Below are positions 1 to 8,428 of a stretch of DNA of 64,000 nt, in pieces. Position 1 is the first letter of the stretch; each line of letters begins with the position of its first letter. The translations under genes were made by a program, and so were the position numbers. Source of the stretch: Vibrio casei (GTDB lineage: Bacteria > Pseudomonadota > Gammaproteobacteria > Enterobacterales > Vibrionaceae); assembly GCF_002218025.2 (NCBI RefSeq), contig NZ_AP018680.1:1178001-1242000 (forward strand), in the 5' to 3' direction. A model generated the notes under the pieces. That model did not search any database. It was not told the origin of the DNA and was given only the letters and a program-made list of their open reading frames with translations.

Positions 1-1052
1 CGAATATCCTGAAACATAGCAAAACCCAGTGCGTAAGGGTTAATACCATTATAATAAGGGCTATTGTAATTGGGCTGGGCAATTACGTTGGTGTGGCTAT
101 GAAGAAATTCTAAGATGAATTTATCTTCCACAATGCCTTCATCGTATAAGTGGTTCAATATGGTGTAATGCCAGAAAGTCGCCCAGCCTTCATTCATTAC
201 TTGGGTTTGTTTTTGTGGGTAGAAATATTGGCTGACTTTACGCACTATGCGCACAATTTCACGCTGCCAAGGTTCTAACAATGGAGCATGTTTCTCGATG
301 AAATACAGCAAGTTTTCTTGAGGTTCGCTTGGGAAGCGCGGCGCATCTTTATGCTCATCCACTTTTGATTTAGGAACGGTTCGCCACAGTTCATTCACTT
401 GTGATTGCAAGTAAGCTTCACGAGATTCTTGGCGTGCTTTTTCCTCTAATATAGATATTTTTTCAGGGCGTTTGTAGCGATCGACCCCATAGTTCATTAA
501 TGCATGACAAGAGTCGAGCGTTTGTTCTACGTGGTCAATGCCATATTTTTCTTCACACTCAGTAATGTACGTTCTTGCGAATAATAAATAATCGATAATT
601 GAGCTGGCATCCGTCCAAGATTGAAATAAGTAATTACCTTTAAAAAAGGAATTATGACCATAACAAGCATGTGCCATGACAAGGGCTTGCATGGTGATGG
701 TGTTTTCTTCCATTAAATATGAAATACATGGGTCAGAATTAATGACGATTTCATAGGCAAGCCCCATGTGTCCGTGTTTGTAGTTTTGCTCTGTTTGAAT
801 GAACCTTTTACCATATGACCAATGGTGATAATTAATTGGCATTCCGACACTGGAATAGGCATCCATCATTTGCTCTGCAGTGATGACTTCGATTTGGTTA
901 GGGTAGGTATCCAAACGATAATGCTGCGCCACTCGTTTTATTTCGGTGTGGTATAGCTCTAATGAATCGAATGTCCAATCTGGGCCTGCTGGTAAAGGGA
1001 AGCCAGGATGTGAATGGTTATGGAATGGATGTGCTCTCGTTTTTGTAACCAT
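1..1052 (-). CDS. spoVR: SpoVR family protein (YcgB-like), C-terminus outside window
   Basis: The first 350 codons of a SpoVR/YcgB family protein; the 3' part runs off the left edge, and family members are about 510 residues. The translation starts MVTKTRAHPFHNHSHPGFPL and contains the family-typical stretch GMPINYHHWSYGK, followed by a conserved HMGLAYEIVINSDPCISYLM region. The ATG at 1052 has an AGGGG Shine-Dalgarno about 7 nt upstream; an in-frame ATG at 1088 lacks a good one. The gene is third in line after yeaG and yeaH on the minus strand. In E. coli YeaG, YeaH and YcgB belong to the RpoS/nitrogen-starvation response. The biochemical function is unknown. Confidence 0.93.
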   Translation of the reverse strand, partial: MVTKTRAHPFHNHSHPGFPLPAGPDWTFDSLELYHTEIKRVAQHYRLDTYPNQIEVITAEQMMDAYSSVGMPINYHHWSYGKRFIQTEQNYKHGHMGLAYEIVINSDPCISYLMEENTITMQALVMAHACYGHNSFFKGNYLFQSWTDASSIIDYLLFARTYITECEEKYGIDHVEQTLDSCHALMNYGVDRYKRPEKISILEEKARQESREAYLQSQVNELWRTVPKSKVDEHKDAPRFPSEPQENLLYFIEKHAPLLEPWQREIVRIVRKVSQYFYPQKQTQVMNEGWATFWHYTILNHLYDEGIVEDKFILEFLHSHTNVIAQPNYNSPYYNGINPYALGFAMFQDI

Positions 1053-1100
1053 AATACTGCCCCTTTGCTTATAACGTTTCTGGTTCATTGCCTATTCGAT

Positions 1101-2372
1101 TTATTGCGTTTGCTTTTGAAAGAGCTCTCGGAAAATAGGAAATATGTCATCAACACTTTGAATGTTCTTCATAGCAAAATTATCAAATTCTTTGCCGAGT
1201 TTTTCATATTCAGTCCACAAGGTTTGGTGGGCGCGCTTGGTGATTTCGATATACGAATAGTAACGACAATAAGGGAGCAGTTGCTTAACCAATATTTCAT
1301 GGCATTTTGGAGAGTCATCTGCCCAGTTATCACCATCCGATGCTTGTGCAGCGTAAATATTCCATTCGTTGGTGGGAAAGCGATCTTTGATTATTTCGCT
1401 CATCATTTTTAGGGCGCTAGAAACGATAGTACCGCCGGTTTCTTGGGAGTAAAAAAACTCATGCTCATCAACTTCTTTTGCTTGGGTGTGGTGACGTATA
1501 AAGACCACTTCGACGTTGTCGTAAGTTCGGGTGAGAAATAAGTACAGCAATACGTAAAAGCGTTTTGCGATTTCTTTTGTCGCTTGGTCCATTGAGCCTG
1601 AAACATCCATTAAGCAAAACATAACGGCTTGGCTAGAAGGAATAGGGCGCCGTTCGTAGTTTTTAAAACGAAGATCAAAGGTATCAATAAAAGGCACGCT
1701 GGCAATTTTTTGTCTTAATTCTTCAATTTCGTTTTTAATACGCTTTTCTTCGAGTGGTTGGGCGGGTTCTGTTATGTGGACTTCATCGAAAAGGCTCTCT
1801 AATTCTTTTAACTGGCGTCGTTTGGAAGCCGTCATGGCGGTTCTGCGTGCGAGTGATTGTTGTAGAGAGCGGACAATCGCAATATTTGAAGGGATCCCAG
1901 CGGTTTTATAGCCAGAGCGGTGCGACTTCCATTCGGTTATCTTATTGACCTGATTTTTTTGTAAGTTAGGTAGCTCCAAATCTTCAAATAATATATCAAG
2001 ATATTCATCTTTTGATATTTGAAAAATGAAATCGTCTTGGCCTTCACCATCATTGCTGGCATCGCCTTGCCCCGATCCACCACTACCACCGCCTGCTGGT
2101 GGGCGATCAATTTGGTCGCCAGTAATGAATTGGTCGTTACCTGGATGAACGCGTTCTTTTGTGCCGCCTTTGCCTTGATGAAAAGCGGGCTCACCAATAT
2201 CTTGGTTTGGAATAGATACATCCTCACCACTTTCGGTATTGGTAATAGAACGTTTTTTTACCGCTTCAGCGACAGATTTTTTGATCTGTTCTTTATTGCG
2301 GCGTATAAAACGTTGTCTGTTGACGGTACTTTTCTTTTTCCCGTTTAAACGTCTATCAATAAATTGTGCCAT
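1101..2372 (-). CDS. yeaH: YeaH/YhbH family (DUF444) protein
   Basis: A 423-residue DUF444 protein, the usual partner of the PrkA-type kinase YeaG. The N-terminal ~110 residues are basic and then Gly/Ser/Asp-rich and look disordered. A von Willebrand A-like fold follows, with a MIDAS-type DVSGS motif at residues 256-260. The start has a GGGGGAG ribosome site. It lies between yeaG (133 nt upstream) and spoVR (48 nt downstream) on the same strand, the standard order in Enterobacteria and Vibrio. In E. coli YeaG and YeaH act together in nitrogen-starvation survival; that role is taken from the family, not seen here. Confidence 0.95.
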   Translation of the reverse strand: MAQFIDRRLNGKKKSTVNRQRFIRRNKEQIKKSVAEAVKKRSITNTESGEDVSIPNQDIGEPAFHQGKGGTKERVHPGNDQFITGDQIDRPPAGGGSGGSGQGDASNDGEGQDDFIFQISKDEYLDILFEDLELPNLQKNQVNKITEWKSHRSGYKTAGIPSNIAIVRSLQQSLARRTAMTASKRRQLKELESLFDEVHITEPAQPLEEKRIKNEIEELRQKIASVPFIDTFDLRFKNYERRPIPSSQAVMFCLMDVSGSMDQATKEIAKRFYVLLYLFLTRTYDNVEVVFIRHHTQAKEVDEHEFFYSQETGGTIVSSALKMMSEIIKDRFPTNEWNIYAAQASDGDNWADDSPKCHEILVKQLLPYCRYYSYIEITKRAHQTLWTEYEKLGKEFDNFAMKNIQSVDDIFPIFRELFQKQTQ

Positions 2373-2430
2373 AGCTCCCCCAAAAGACTCATTGGCGTAA
2401 TCGTTCTTCTTGCTTTTAGCTGCTAAGTAT

Positions 2431-2460
2431 CAATAACCGCAACTACAATAACCGCAACTA
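2431..2460. repeat. 15-bp perfect tandem duplication in the yeaG-yeaH spacer
   Basis: CAATAACCGCAACTA occurs twice head to tail (2431-2445 and 2446-2460) in the 133-nt gap between yeaG and yeaH. No coding or regulatory role is evident; it looks like a slippage duplication. Confidence 0.9.
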
Positions 2461-2505
2461 AAAGCATGAACGTTAGCCTTGATGTACAGCGTCGCGAGTG
2501 GCAAG

Positions 2506-4440
2506 TTATGATGATTTACGTACGCGTAAGTACCATTCTGCCAACAAGCGAACTTGTTTTTTGGTGTAGCCTTTCTCCATCATACGAGCAACAAAGTTGT
2601 CGTGTTTTTTCTGATCATCGGTAGAGGTTTTTGCATTAAATGAAATTACAGGTAAAAGCTCTTCGGTATTCGAGAACATTTTTTTCTCTATAACGGTGCG
2701 AAGTTTTTCATAGCTGGTCCAGACTGGATTATGGCCTTTGTTGTTCGCTCTTGCGCGTAATACAAAGTTAACGATTTCGTTTCGGAAATCTTTTGGATTA
2801 CTGATACCAGCAGTTTTCTCAATTTTCTCCAACTCGTCATTTAAAGCTGATCGGTCAAATAGTTGACCGGTTTCTGGGTCTCGATATTCTTGATCTTGGA
2901 TCCAAAAATCAGCGTAAGTTACGTAGCGATCAAAAATGTTTTGACCATACTCGGAATACGATTCAAGGTAAGCCGTTTGAATTTCTTTACCGATAAATTC
3001 GACATATTTAGGCACTAAGTAGCCTTTTAAATATTCAAGATATTTATCGGCGGTTTCTTGTGGGAATTGTTCTCGTTCGACTTGTTGTTCAATCACATAA
3101 AAGAGATGAACAGGGTTAGCCGCGACTTCTGTTTGGTCAAAGTTAAAGACGCGAGACAGAATCTTAAAAGCAAAACGAGTGGAAAGCCCGGACATGCCTT
3201 CGTCTACACCAGCATAGTCACGGTATTCTTGATAGCTTTTAGCTTTTGGATCGGTGTCTTTTAAGGTTTCGCCATCATAAACGCGCATTTTAGAAAACAA
3301 TGATGAATTTTCTGGCTCTTTTAGGCGAGATAAAATACTAAATTGAGCCAATATATCTAACGTGCTAGGTGAGCATGGCGCTTGAGTTAATTCACTGTTC
3401 GACAGTAGTTTTTGGTAGATTTTAATTTCTTCTGATGCGCGTAAGCAGTAAGGGACTTTCACGATATAGACACGGTCTAAGAAAGCTTCATTATTTTTAT
3501 TATGACGGAAGGTTTGCCATTCGGATTCGTTGGAGTGTGCCAAAATCATACCTTCAAAGGGTAAGGCCGAAAGCCCTTCTGTGCCGTTGTAATTACCTTC
3601 TTGAGTTGCAGTTAATAATGGGTGTAAGACTTTAATCGGCGCTTTGAACATCTCGACAAATTCCATGACGCCTTGGTTCGCTTTACATAGTGCACCAGAA
3701 TAGCTGTAGGCATCTGGATCATCTTGTGAAAAATGTTCAAGTTTCCGAATATCAACTTTCCCTACTAAAGATGAAATATCTTGGTTGTTTTCATCGCCTG
3801 GTTCTGTTTTGGCGATGGCAACTTGATCTAAGATAGAAGGGCGAACTTTAACTACTTTAAATTTGGTAATGTCACCGCCAAATTCGTGTAGACGTTTCGC
3901 AGCCCAAGGTGACATGATAGAGCGTAGATAACGTGGATCTATGCCATATTCACTCTTTAACAGTTCGCCATCTTCATCGACGTTAAATAGGCTAAATGGA
4001 TGGTCATTTACAGGGCTTCGTACCCCGTTAGCAGAAAGTACATAAATGGGCATTTGCTGCATTAAAGCTTTTATTTTTTCAGCGAGCGAGGATTTACCAC
4101 CACCAACAGGGCCAAGTAAGTAGAGTATCTGTTTGCGCTCTTCTAAACCTTGCGCTGCATGTTTTAAGTAAGACACAATTTGCTCAATCGCTTCTTCCAT
4201 TCCGTAGAAATGTTCAAACGTTTTATAACGTGAAATGACACGGTTGGAAAAAATCCGGCTAAGCCGAGGTTCTTTTGAGGTATCAATGATTTCTGGCTCA
4301 CCAATGGCTAACAAGAGACGCTCAGCAGCATTAGCATAGGCGCTTTTGTCTTGTTGGCATAAGGCAAGGAAATCTTGAAGAGACAGTTCTTCTTCTTTCG
4401 AAGCTTCATAACGTGATTGATAGTGGTCGAAAATACTCAT
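2506..4440 (-). CDS. yeaG: PrkA family serine protein kinase YeaG
   Basis: A 644-residue PrkA-type protein, the same length as E. coli YeaG. An AAA+-like N-terminal part carries the Walker A motif GPVGGGKSS at about residues 110-118, and the C-terminal half is the PrkA kinase domain. Family members are serine/threonine kinases of stationary phase and nutrient stress; in E. coli the gene is RpoS-dependent. I chose the ATG at 4440 (protein MSIFDHYQSRYE) because it matches the family N-terminus; an upstream in-frame start would add 20 unconserved residues. First gene of the yeaG-yeaH-spoVR set, so the promoter should lie in 4441-4678. Confidence 0.96.
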   Translation of the reverse strand: MSIFDHYQSRYEASKEEELSLQDFLALCQQDKSAYANAAERLLLAIGEPEIIDTSKEPRLSRIFSNRVISRYKTFEHFYGMEEAIEQIVSYLKHAAQGLEERKQILYLLGPVGGGKSSLAEKIKALMQQMPIYVLSANGVRSPVNDHPFSLFNVDEDGELLKSEYGIDPRYLRSIMSPWAAKRLHEFGGDITKFKVVKVRPSILDQVAIAKTEPGDENNQDISSLVGKVDIRKLEHFSQDDPDAYSYSGALCKANQGVMEFVEMFKAPIKVLHPLLTATQEGNYNGTEGLSALPFEGMILAHSNESEWQTFRHNKNNEAFLDRVYIVKVPYCLRASEEIKIYQKLLSNSELTQAPCSPSTLDILAQFSILSRLKEPENSSLFSKMRVYDGETLKDTDPKAKSYQEYRDYAGVDEGMSGLSTRFAFKILSRVFNFDQTEVAANPVHLFYVIEQQVEREQFPQETADKYLEYLKGYLVPKYVEFIGKEIQTAYLESYSEYGQNIFDRYVTYADFWIQDQEYRDPETGQLFDRSALNDELEKIEKTAGISNPKDFRNEIVNFVLRARANNKGHNPVWTSYEKLRTVIEKKMFSNTEELLPVISFNAKTSTDDQKKHDNFVARMMEKGYTKKQVRLLAEWYLRVRKSS

Positions 4441-4639
4441 AGCGAATCCCCTTGAATATGTCGAATGGTGTGAATGACAAATTCCGTACACCCATATCAA
4501 TAAGACTAGACTTGTTTTTTTATTCTGCTTAACAATTATGCACTTATTTATGTCAGCATTTGCGGTTCATCACGAAGAAAAATTTGTTATATGAAGAAGA
4601 TAAAAGGGGTAATACTAGATAGAAACCAGTAATAAATTA

Positions 4640-4665
4640 AAATGGCACCACAGTGGACGCCATTT
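4640..4665 (-). terminator. Probable terminator of yfbU
   Basis: AAATGGC (4640-4646) pairs with GCCATTT (4659-4665), with a further inner CCAC/GGTG stem. On the minus strand it is followed by TTAATTTATT. It sits just after the yfbU stop codon. Confidence 0.6.
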
Positions 4666-4678
4666 AGAAAAGGGAGGA

Positions 4679-5179
4679 CTATGCGTTTAATATTTGCATC
4701 AATTCTGTGGATGATAAATGGTATTGGCGTGGGCAGTTACGCCATGTGCTTAACATCCGACGGTATTTATCTTGCATCGGCATTTGAGCGTTGAAGTGAT
4801 GATCCTCTTTATGAAATTGAGGATACATACCTTCTGAATCGATAAGAAAACGCACATAGTTTACAGCTTGGTGCTCTGTGGCGATATCAAAGCCTAGAAA
4901 TTGTAGGCGTCGCTGATCGACATTGACCTTATCTGAACCCGATAACATGTTATTGGATTCTTGCATCGCATGGTACATTTCCATGTAATCGATAATTTCA
5001 CGGCATTCTTTTTCTTCCATACGACCAAAGTTTTTATCTAATTCACGCATTTGAAGGCCGTATCCACGCTCAACAATGATTTGAAGACGTTTATATTTAT
5101 CAGCGTTTTCCGGCTCTAGTTGGGCCATTAAGTTGTATTGGTTTGACAGGATCAAACGTTGTGCGTTTGTCATTTCCAT
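4679..5179 (-). CDS. yfbU: YfbU family protein (UPF0304)
   Basis: A 166-residue YfbU family protein, close to E. coli YfbU (164 aa). It begins [20 protein letters not shown] and ends with the conserved [16 protein letters not shown] tail. The ATG at 5179 matches the family start and has GAGG 6 nt upstream; a TTG four codons earlier is less likely. The protein is helical and its biochemical role is not established. It lies 65 nt downstream of pflA on the same strand and may be cotranscribed. Confidence 0.94.
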   Translation of the reverse strand: MEMTNAQRLILSNQYNLMAQLEPENADKYKRLQIIVERGYGLQMRELDKNFGRMEEKECREIIDYMEMYHAMQESNNMLSGSDKVNVDQRRLQFLGFDIATEHQAVNYVRFLIDSEGMYPQFHKEDHHFNAQMPMQDKYRRMLSTWRNCPRQYHLSSTELMQILNA

Positions 5180-5244
5180 GGTGAACCTCAATATAAAAAT
5201 AAATCTTTGAATAACGTTGTACCCAGGCTTTTTTATATGCGCTA

Positions 5245-5985
5245 TTAATACATAACGTTATCGTTGTATTTGCTTAAAACGGCGACCACTTTTTCCATTG
5301 TTTCTTTTGATGGTGGTTCAACACCTTCTAATGGATAATCGTGGCCGAGTGCTTCCCACTTATGCGCGCCAAGTTTGTGGTAAGGCAGTAATTCGATTTT
5401 TTCGATATTATCCATATCTTTAATGAATTCACCGAGCATTTCTGCCGCTTCTAAATCATCGGTATAACCTGGGACTATCACATAACGTAGCCATGTTTTT
5501 TGGCCTATTTTATGTAAATAACGGGCGAAATCTAACGTCCGTCTATTTGAAACGCCAACAAAATCATGGTGAATTTCATCTTTCATGTGCTTGATATCAA
5601 GCATGACAAGATCGGTGTCCGCTAAGACTTCATCAATTACGTCGGTATGTTTACGAATGTAGCCATTAGTGTCTAAACAAGTGTGGATGCCCTCTACGTG
5701 AGCGGCGTGGAATAAGTCACGCACAAATTCAGGTTGCAGCATGGCTTCACCGCCAGAACAGGTAATGCCCCCACCAGACGCATTCATAAAATGACGGTAG
5801 GATTTGGCTTCTTTAATGATGTCCTCTACTGAAACTTCTTTTCCACCATGTGTATCCCATGTATCGCGGTTATGGCAATACATACAGCGCATCAAACAAC
5901 CTTGCATGAACACAATAAAGCGGATGCCGGGGCCATCGACGGTGCCGCAAGATTCATAAGAGTGAATACGACCGGTTACTGACAT
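5245..5985 (-). CDS. pflA: Pyruvate formate-lyase activating enzyme
   Basis: A radical SAM glycyl-radical-activating enzyme of 246 residues. It uses a [4Fe-4S] cluster and S-adenosylmethionine to put the glycyl radical on PflB. The cluster-binding CxxxCxxC is at Cys30, Cys34 and Cys37 ([11 protein letters not shown]), and the SAM-binding GGE motif follows in SGGEAML. The length equals that of E. coli PflA. It is on the same strand as pflB, but pflB lies 18.7 kb away (24641-26917) with a dozen accessory and core genes between; the two are usually close together. Confidence 0.97.
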   Translation of the reverse strand: MSVTGRIHSYESCGTVDGPGIRFIVFMQGCLMRCMYCHNRDTWDTHGGKEVSVEDIIKEAKSYRHFMNASGGGITCSGGEAMLQPEFVRDLFHAAHVEGIHTCLDTNGYIRKHTDVIDEVLADTDLVMLDIKHMKDEIHHDFVGVSNRRTLDFARYLHKIGQKTWLRYVIVPGYTDDLEAAEMLGEFIKDMDNIEKIELLPYHKLGAHKWEALGHDYPLEGVEPPSKETMEKVVAVLSKYNDNVMY

Positions 5986-6306
5986 AAGGAAAGTCCTTTG
6001 GAATTGAATATCTTTATATTATTACAAAAACTAGGGTTAACCTAGTAGAAGTATGGAGCGTTGATTCGATTCATCTTGTTAATTTTCAAAGAAAACGCGC
6101 TATATAATTCGCTTTTTTTAGATAAAACGAGCTTAGTTTAGCGAATTTATATGGTCAAACGGAGCTTATAAGTAGAAGTGTTATAAGCAGGCGTTTCAAA
6201 TACCAACTCAATGATAGTCTTCCTTTATCTTGATTATGTTGATCAGAGACAAAAGAGAAAGGATAAGAATATAAAATCGTTATTACGAAAGAGGGGGTAT
6301 CGTAGT

Positions 6307-6332
6307 TTAATATTACCGAAGTGTAATATTAA
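6307..6332. repeat. Inverted repeat 1 (10-bp arms)
   Basis: TTAATATTAC (6307-6316) and GTAATATTAA (6323-6332) are exact reverse complements with a 6-nt loop. First of three hairpins in 113 nt. Confidence 0.85.
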
Positions 6333-6340
6333 TGAAGATA

Positions 6341-6375
6341 ACGCTACGTAAATACTCAAATCATTTACGTAGTGT
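6341..6375. repeat. Inverted repeat 2 (10-bp perfect core, 13 bp with a G-T pair)
   Basis: CTACGTAAAT (6344-6353) and ATTTACGTAG (6363-6372) are perfect arms with a 9-nt loop. The stem extends three more pairs outward, one of them G-T. It has no T-run on either side. Confidence 0.85.
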
Positions 6376-6383
6376 GAGAACAT

Positions 6384-6419
6384 TCTACACTCATGGTGTT
6401 TACGTCAATTGAGTGTAGA
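6384..6419 (-). terminator. Inverted repeat 3, possible terminator of the META lipoprotein gene
   Basis: TCTACACTCA (6384-6393) and TGAGTGTAGA (6410-6419) are exact reverse complements around a 16-nt loop. It lies 10 nt past the stop codon of the minus-strand lipoprotein gene. There is no strong U-tract, so terminator function is uncertain. Confidence 0.45.
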
Positions 6420-6429
6420 GATTGACGAC

Positions 6430-6867
6430 TTAGTTTACCCAGTCACGTAACGTGTAGGTTAGTGTGTGTTCTGTATTGGATAGCTCTAACGTGTCTTTGG
6501 TGAGTTGAATAGTGCTCCAAGCGGATAGAGTGCTAGCAACAATGCGTTCTGTTTTCATTGCATCGCCTGAACACATTTTCATGGTCATGCCCATTTGATG
6601 AATACGGAATTGCCCCGTGTCTTTATTGATTTCTGCTTTTCCGTGAAAGCCATTGCAACCAGCATTGCCGTTTGATTGCATTGCTTCACTGATTTCTAGA
6701 TCGGGAATGGTGCCCATTTGTCCTTTTGTGACTTCATTACCATCAATTTTACTCAGTACCCAATGGTGATGTTGTAAATCGACTGGCTTAACGAAATCAG
6801 CGGTGTTATTGGTAGAGCAAGCCGCTAATAAAAGAGGTAGGCTAAGGCTAATGACAAGCTTTTTCAT
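6430..6867 (-). CDS. META domain-containing lipoprotein (HslJ-like)
   Basis: A 145-residue exported lipoprotein. The N-terminus MKKLVISLSLPLLLAACSTN is a lipoprotein signal peptide with lipobox LAAC, so the mature protein starts at Cys19 or nearby. The remainder fits the META/HslJ domain: HHWVLSKIDG near the start and an NAGCNGFHG motif in the middle. HslJ is linked to novobiocin resistance and heat induction in E. coli; the role here is unknown. I chose the ATG at 6867 because GGAG lies 6 nt upstream; an ATG four codons earlier overlaps that site. It appears to be a single-gene unit. Confidence 0.9.
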   Translation of the reverse strand: MKKLVISLSLPLLLAACSTNNTADFVKPVDLQHHHWVLSKIDGNEVTKGQMGTIPDLEISEAMQSNGNAGCNGFHGKAEINKDTGQFRIHQMGMTMKMCSGDAMKTERIVASTLSAWSTIQLTKDTLELSNTEHTLTYTLRDWVN

Positions 6868-7013
6868 AGTATTCTCCATATGGGGTAGTCTATGCTTTAA
6901 ATAGGTATATGATATTTTTCATCGCAGAGCATAGCAGGAAAAACAGTTTTAGACATTAGTATCAGTAACGGTAAGTGTTTATATTTAATCACTAAATAAG
7001 AGTGGAACGGTTA

Positions 7014-7053
7014 TTGTGATGGTTATGTATTGTTTGTGATGGTTATGTATTGT
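7014..7053. repeat. 20-bp perfect tandem duplication
   Basis: TTGTGATGGTTATGTATTGT occurs twice in direct succession (7014-7033, 7034-7053), about 40 nt upstream of the DUF1289 gene, probably within its promoter or leader. Confidence 0.92.
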
Positions 7054-7089
7054 TGTAATCGACGCTTTAAATACGCATAGGGAGGAGAG

Positions 7090-7347
7090 ATGGAACAACT
7101 GGAATTCTTCACCGTACCTAGCCCTTGCATTGGTGTGTGCACGGTTGATAATAAAGGTTATTGCCAAGGCTGTATGCGTAAGCGTGAAGAGCGATTTAAT
7201 TGGTTGACCTTTACGCCAACACAGCAACGCCACATCATAAAACTCTGTAAGCAACGTTATTATCGCAAACGTCTTGCTTTGAGAGGTCACATTCCTGTTC
7301 AGAAAATAGAAGAAGATTCACTGCCATCTCAAGGCGATTTGTTTTAA
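7090..7347 (+). CDS. DUF1289 domain-containing protein
   Basis: A small 85-residue protein with the DUF1289 cysteine pattern: PSPCIGVCTVDNKGYCQGC at about residues 10-28, followed by an aromatic/basic helix. The four clustered cysteines suggest metal binding. A strong GGAGGAG ribosome site precedes the ATG. The function of the family is not known. Gene neighbours give no clue: it stands alone between the divergent lipoprotein gene and a convergent small gene. Confidence 0.9.
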   Translation: MEQLEFFTVPSPCIGVCTVDNKGYCQGCMRKREERFNWLTFTPTQQRHIIKLCKQRYYRKRLALRGHIPVQKIEEDSLPSQGDLF

Positions 7348-7370
7348 CCATATGATGTATAAAAGGAAAT

Positions 7371-7399
7371 GGCGTAGAGCGTTATTTGCACTCTACGCC
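7371..7399 (+). terminator. Terminator-like hairpin after the DUF1289 gene
   Basis: GGCGTAGAG (7371-7379) pairs perfectly with CTCTACGCC (7391-7399). The T-content after it is modest. It lies between two convergent genes and could serve both. Confidence 0.5.
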
Positions 7400-7492
7400 G
7401 CTTGTTGTTCCATCTTCGAAGTAACAAAGTTATTTTATCATTGAAGGTGAGTGAGAGGCTCATCAAGCAATAATAGAAGAGAATTATGATGA

Positions 7493-7702
7493 CTATTCAA
7501 AGTCACTCTTACACATATCAATTGCACCATATAAATCATCATGACTAAGGCGTTTTTTATCTAGCCTCTGCTTGGTTTCAGACCCTAAACTTTGCAGTTT
7601 TTTTCGGTTGTCTGCGGTTTGGCGTAAGCCAGCATGTCTTAAACAGCTATTAAGCTCATGATCTTCACTAAAGTTAACGTACTTACTATCTATAGATGCC
7701 AT
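7493..7702 (-). CDS. Hypothetical small protein, 69 aa
   Basis: A 69-residue hydrophilic protein that I do not recognise. It has no signal peptide or membrane segment. It has two cysteines (LNSCLRHAG and IDMCKSDFE), and the composition suggests a compact helical protein. It is probably real because the ATG at 7702 is preceded by AAGGAG at a 6-nt spacing and the frame is open with normal residue use. It is divergent from arsR, with about 220 nt between them, and convergent with the DUF1289 gene. Confidence 0.6.
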   Translation of the reverse strand: MASIDSKYVNFSEDHELNSCLRHAGLRQTADNRKKLQSLGSETKQRLDKKRLSHDDLYGAIDMCKSDFE

Positions 7703-7865
7703 AAGAAACTCCTTCTTTGACGGAATGGGGATAGAATTATTTACACGCTAATTTGTTTACCTTAAAGCAGTATAGAAGCTTTATTAAAATCTGCTTGCTT
7801 AGCATCTGAATTTTTTATTGCATTTTTTACTTCATTTTTATTGCTAGTTAGAGGAATGAATAGTA

Positions 7866-7909
7866 TCGTTAATCGCAATTCGACGATTAACGATTAACGA
7901 TTAACGATT
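7866..7909. promoter_or_regulatory. ArsR-type operator 1 (upstream of arsR)
   Basis: TCGTTAATCG (7866-7875) and CGATTAACGA (7884-7893) form a perfect 10-bp dyad with an 8-nt spacer. The right half continues as a heptamer array: CGATTAA three times plus CGATT (7884-7909), giving extra half-sites. It ends 14 nt before the arsR start codon, so bound repressor would block autogenous transcription. A 21-bp core (7868-7888) recurs with one change upstream of acr3 at 8317-8337. Confidence 0.75.
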
Positions 7910-7923
7910 TTAGGTTGACCTTT

Positions 7924-8265
7924 ATGACTAAAATATGTGACATAACCAATCAACAAGCTTTTCAAACTTGTGCTGATGAACTTGATAAAGAGTTAAAGTT
8001 TTCTAAGCTTGCTAAGGCACTATCTCACCCTGCTCGGGTTAGGATCCTTAATATTTTGTTAAAGCTTGATCGATTAGGTGGCTGCTTGAATAGTGATTTA
8101 GTGTCGCAGCTAGGGCTGGCTCAATCCACAGTATCTGAGCATTTGCGAATTTTGAAAACGGCCGAATTAATCAAAGCAGAGCCGATGCCACCAAAAATGT
8201 GTTATCGAATCAATCGCTCTACAGTGAATGAATTTCATCATTTACTGAGTAATTTTAGCGACTAG
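7924..8265 (+). CDS. arsR: ArsR/SmtB family arsenic-responsive repressor
   Basis: A 113-residue winged-helix repressor heading an arsenic locus. The helix-turn-helix region is LVSQLGLAQSTVSEHLRILK at about residues 59-78. Classic E. coli ArsR binds As(III) through a CxCxxC motif, which is absent; the cysteines here are Cys5, Cys16, Cys54 and Cys93. Cys16 with Cys54 resembles the Corynebacterium-type site (inference). I chose ATG 7924; a TTG three codons upstream is a weaker alternative. A terminator follows the stop, and both arsR and acr3 carry the same operator, so ArsR probably controls itself and the resistance genes. Confidence 0.9.
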   Translation: MTKICDITNQQAFQTCADELDKELKFSKLAKALSHPARVRILNILLKLDRLGGCLNSDLVSQLGLAQSTVSEHLRILKTAELIKAEPMPPKMCYRINRSTVNEFHHLLSNFSD

Positions 8266-8288
8266 TGATGTCACTCATTATTCGTATT

Positions 8289-8309
8289 AAGGCGTTATGC
8301 CTTTTTTTA
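8289..8309 (+). terminator. Terminator of arsR
   Basis: AAGGC, a GTTAT loop and GCC followed by a run of seven T. It separates arsR from acr3, so acr3-arsC-arsH needs its own promoter. Confidence 0.7.
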
Positions 8310-8316
8310 TGAATCA

Positions 8317-8337
8317 GTTAATCGTAATTCGACGATT
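8317..8337. promoter_or_regulatory. ArsR-type operator 2 (upstream of acr3)
   Basis: The 21-bp core GTTAATCG-T-AATTCGACGATT repeats the core of operator 1 (7868-7888) with a single base change. Related half-sites follow (ACGATTAA at 8353-8360). It lies about 90 nt upstream of the acr3 start codon, after the arsR terminator. Confidence 0.72.
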
Positions 8338-8428
8338 GGCGATTGTCGGTTAACGATTAATTATTAGGTTGAATAATTTCGTCGTATATACCCAATTACG
8401 AAGGGTATAGAAATAATAAGGAAAAACC

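Larger units (their letters stand above)
5986..6429. other. Gene-free stretch with three consecutive inverted repeats
   Basis: A 444-nt gap between pflA and the lipoprotein gene. The pflA-proximal part is AT-rich and must hold the pflA promoter, but I could not pick a convincing -35/-10 pair. The distal part holds three inverted repeats (6307-6332, 6341-6375, 6384-6419), listed separately. Confidence 0.7.

Noticed and set aside
1754..2348. Plus-strand frames inside yeaH
   Set aside because: They are antisense shadows of the conserved DUF444 gene and have no ribosome sites or recognisable domains.
6985..7290. Minus-strand open frame of 101 codons
   Set aside because: It overlaps the DUF1289 gene, which has the ribosome site and the conserved cysteines.
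7884..7909. The CGATTAA array as a CRISPR or origin-like iteron
   Set aside because: Only three 7-bp units with no spacers, and it overlaps a dyad shared with the acr3 promoter, so an operator is a better reading.
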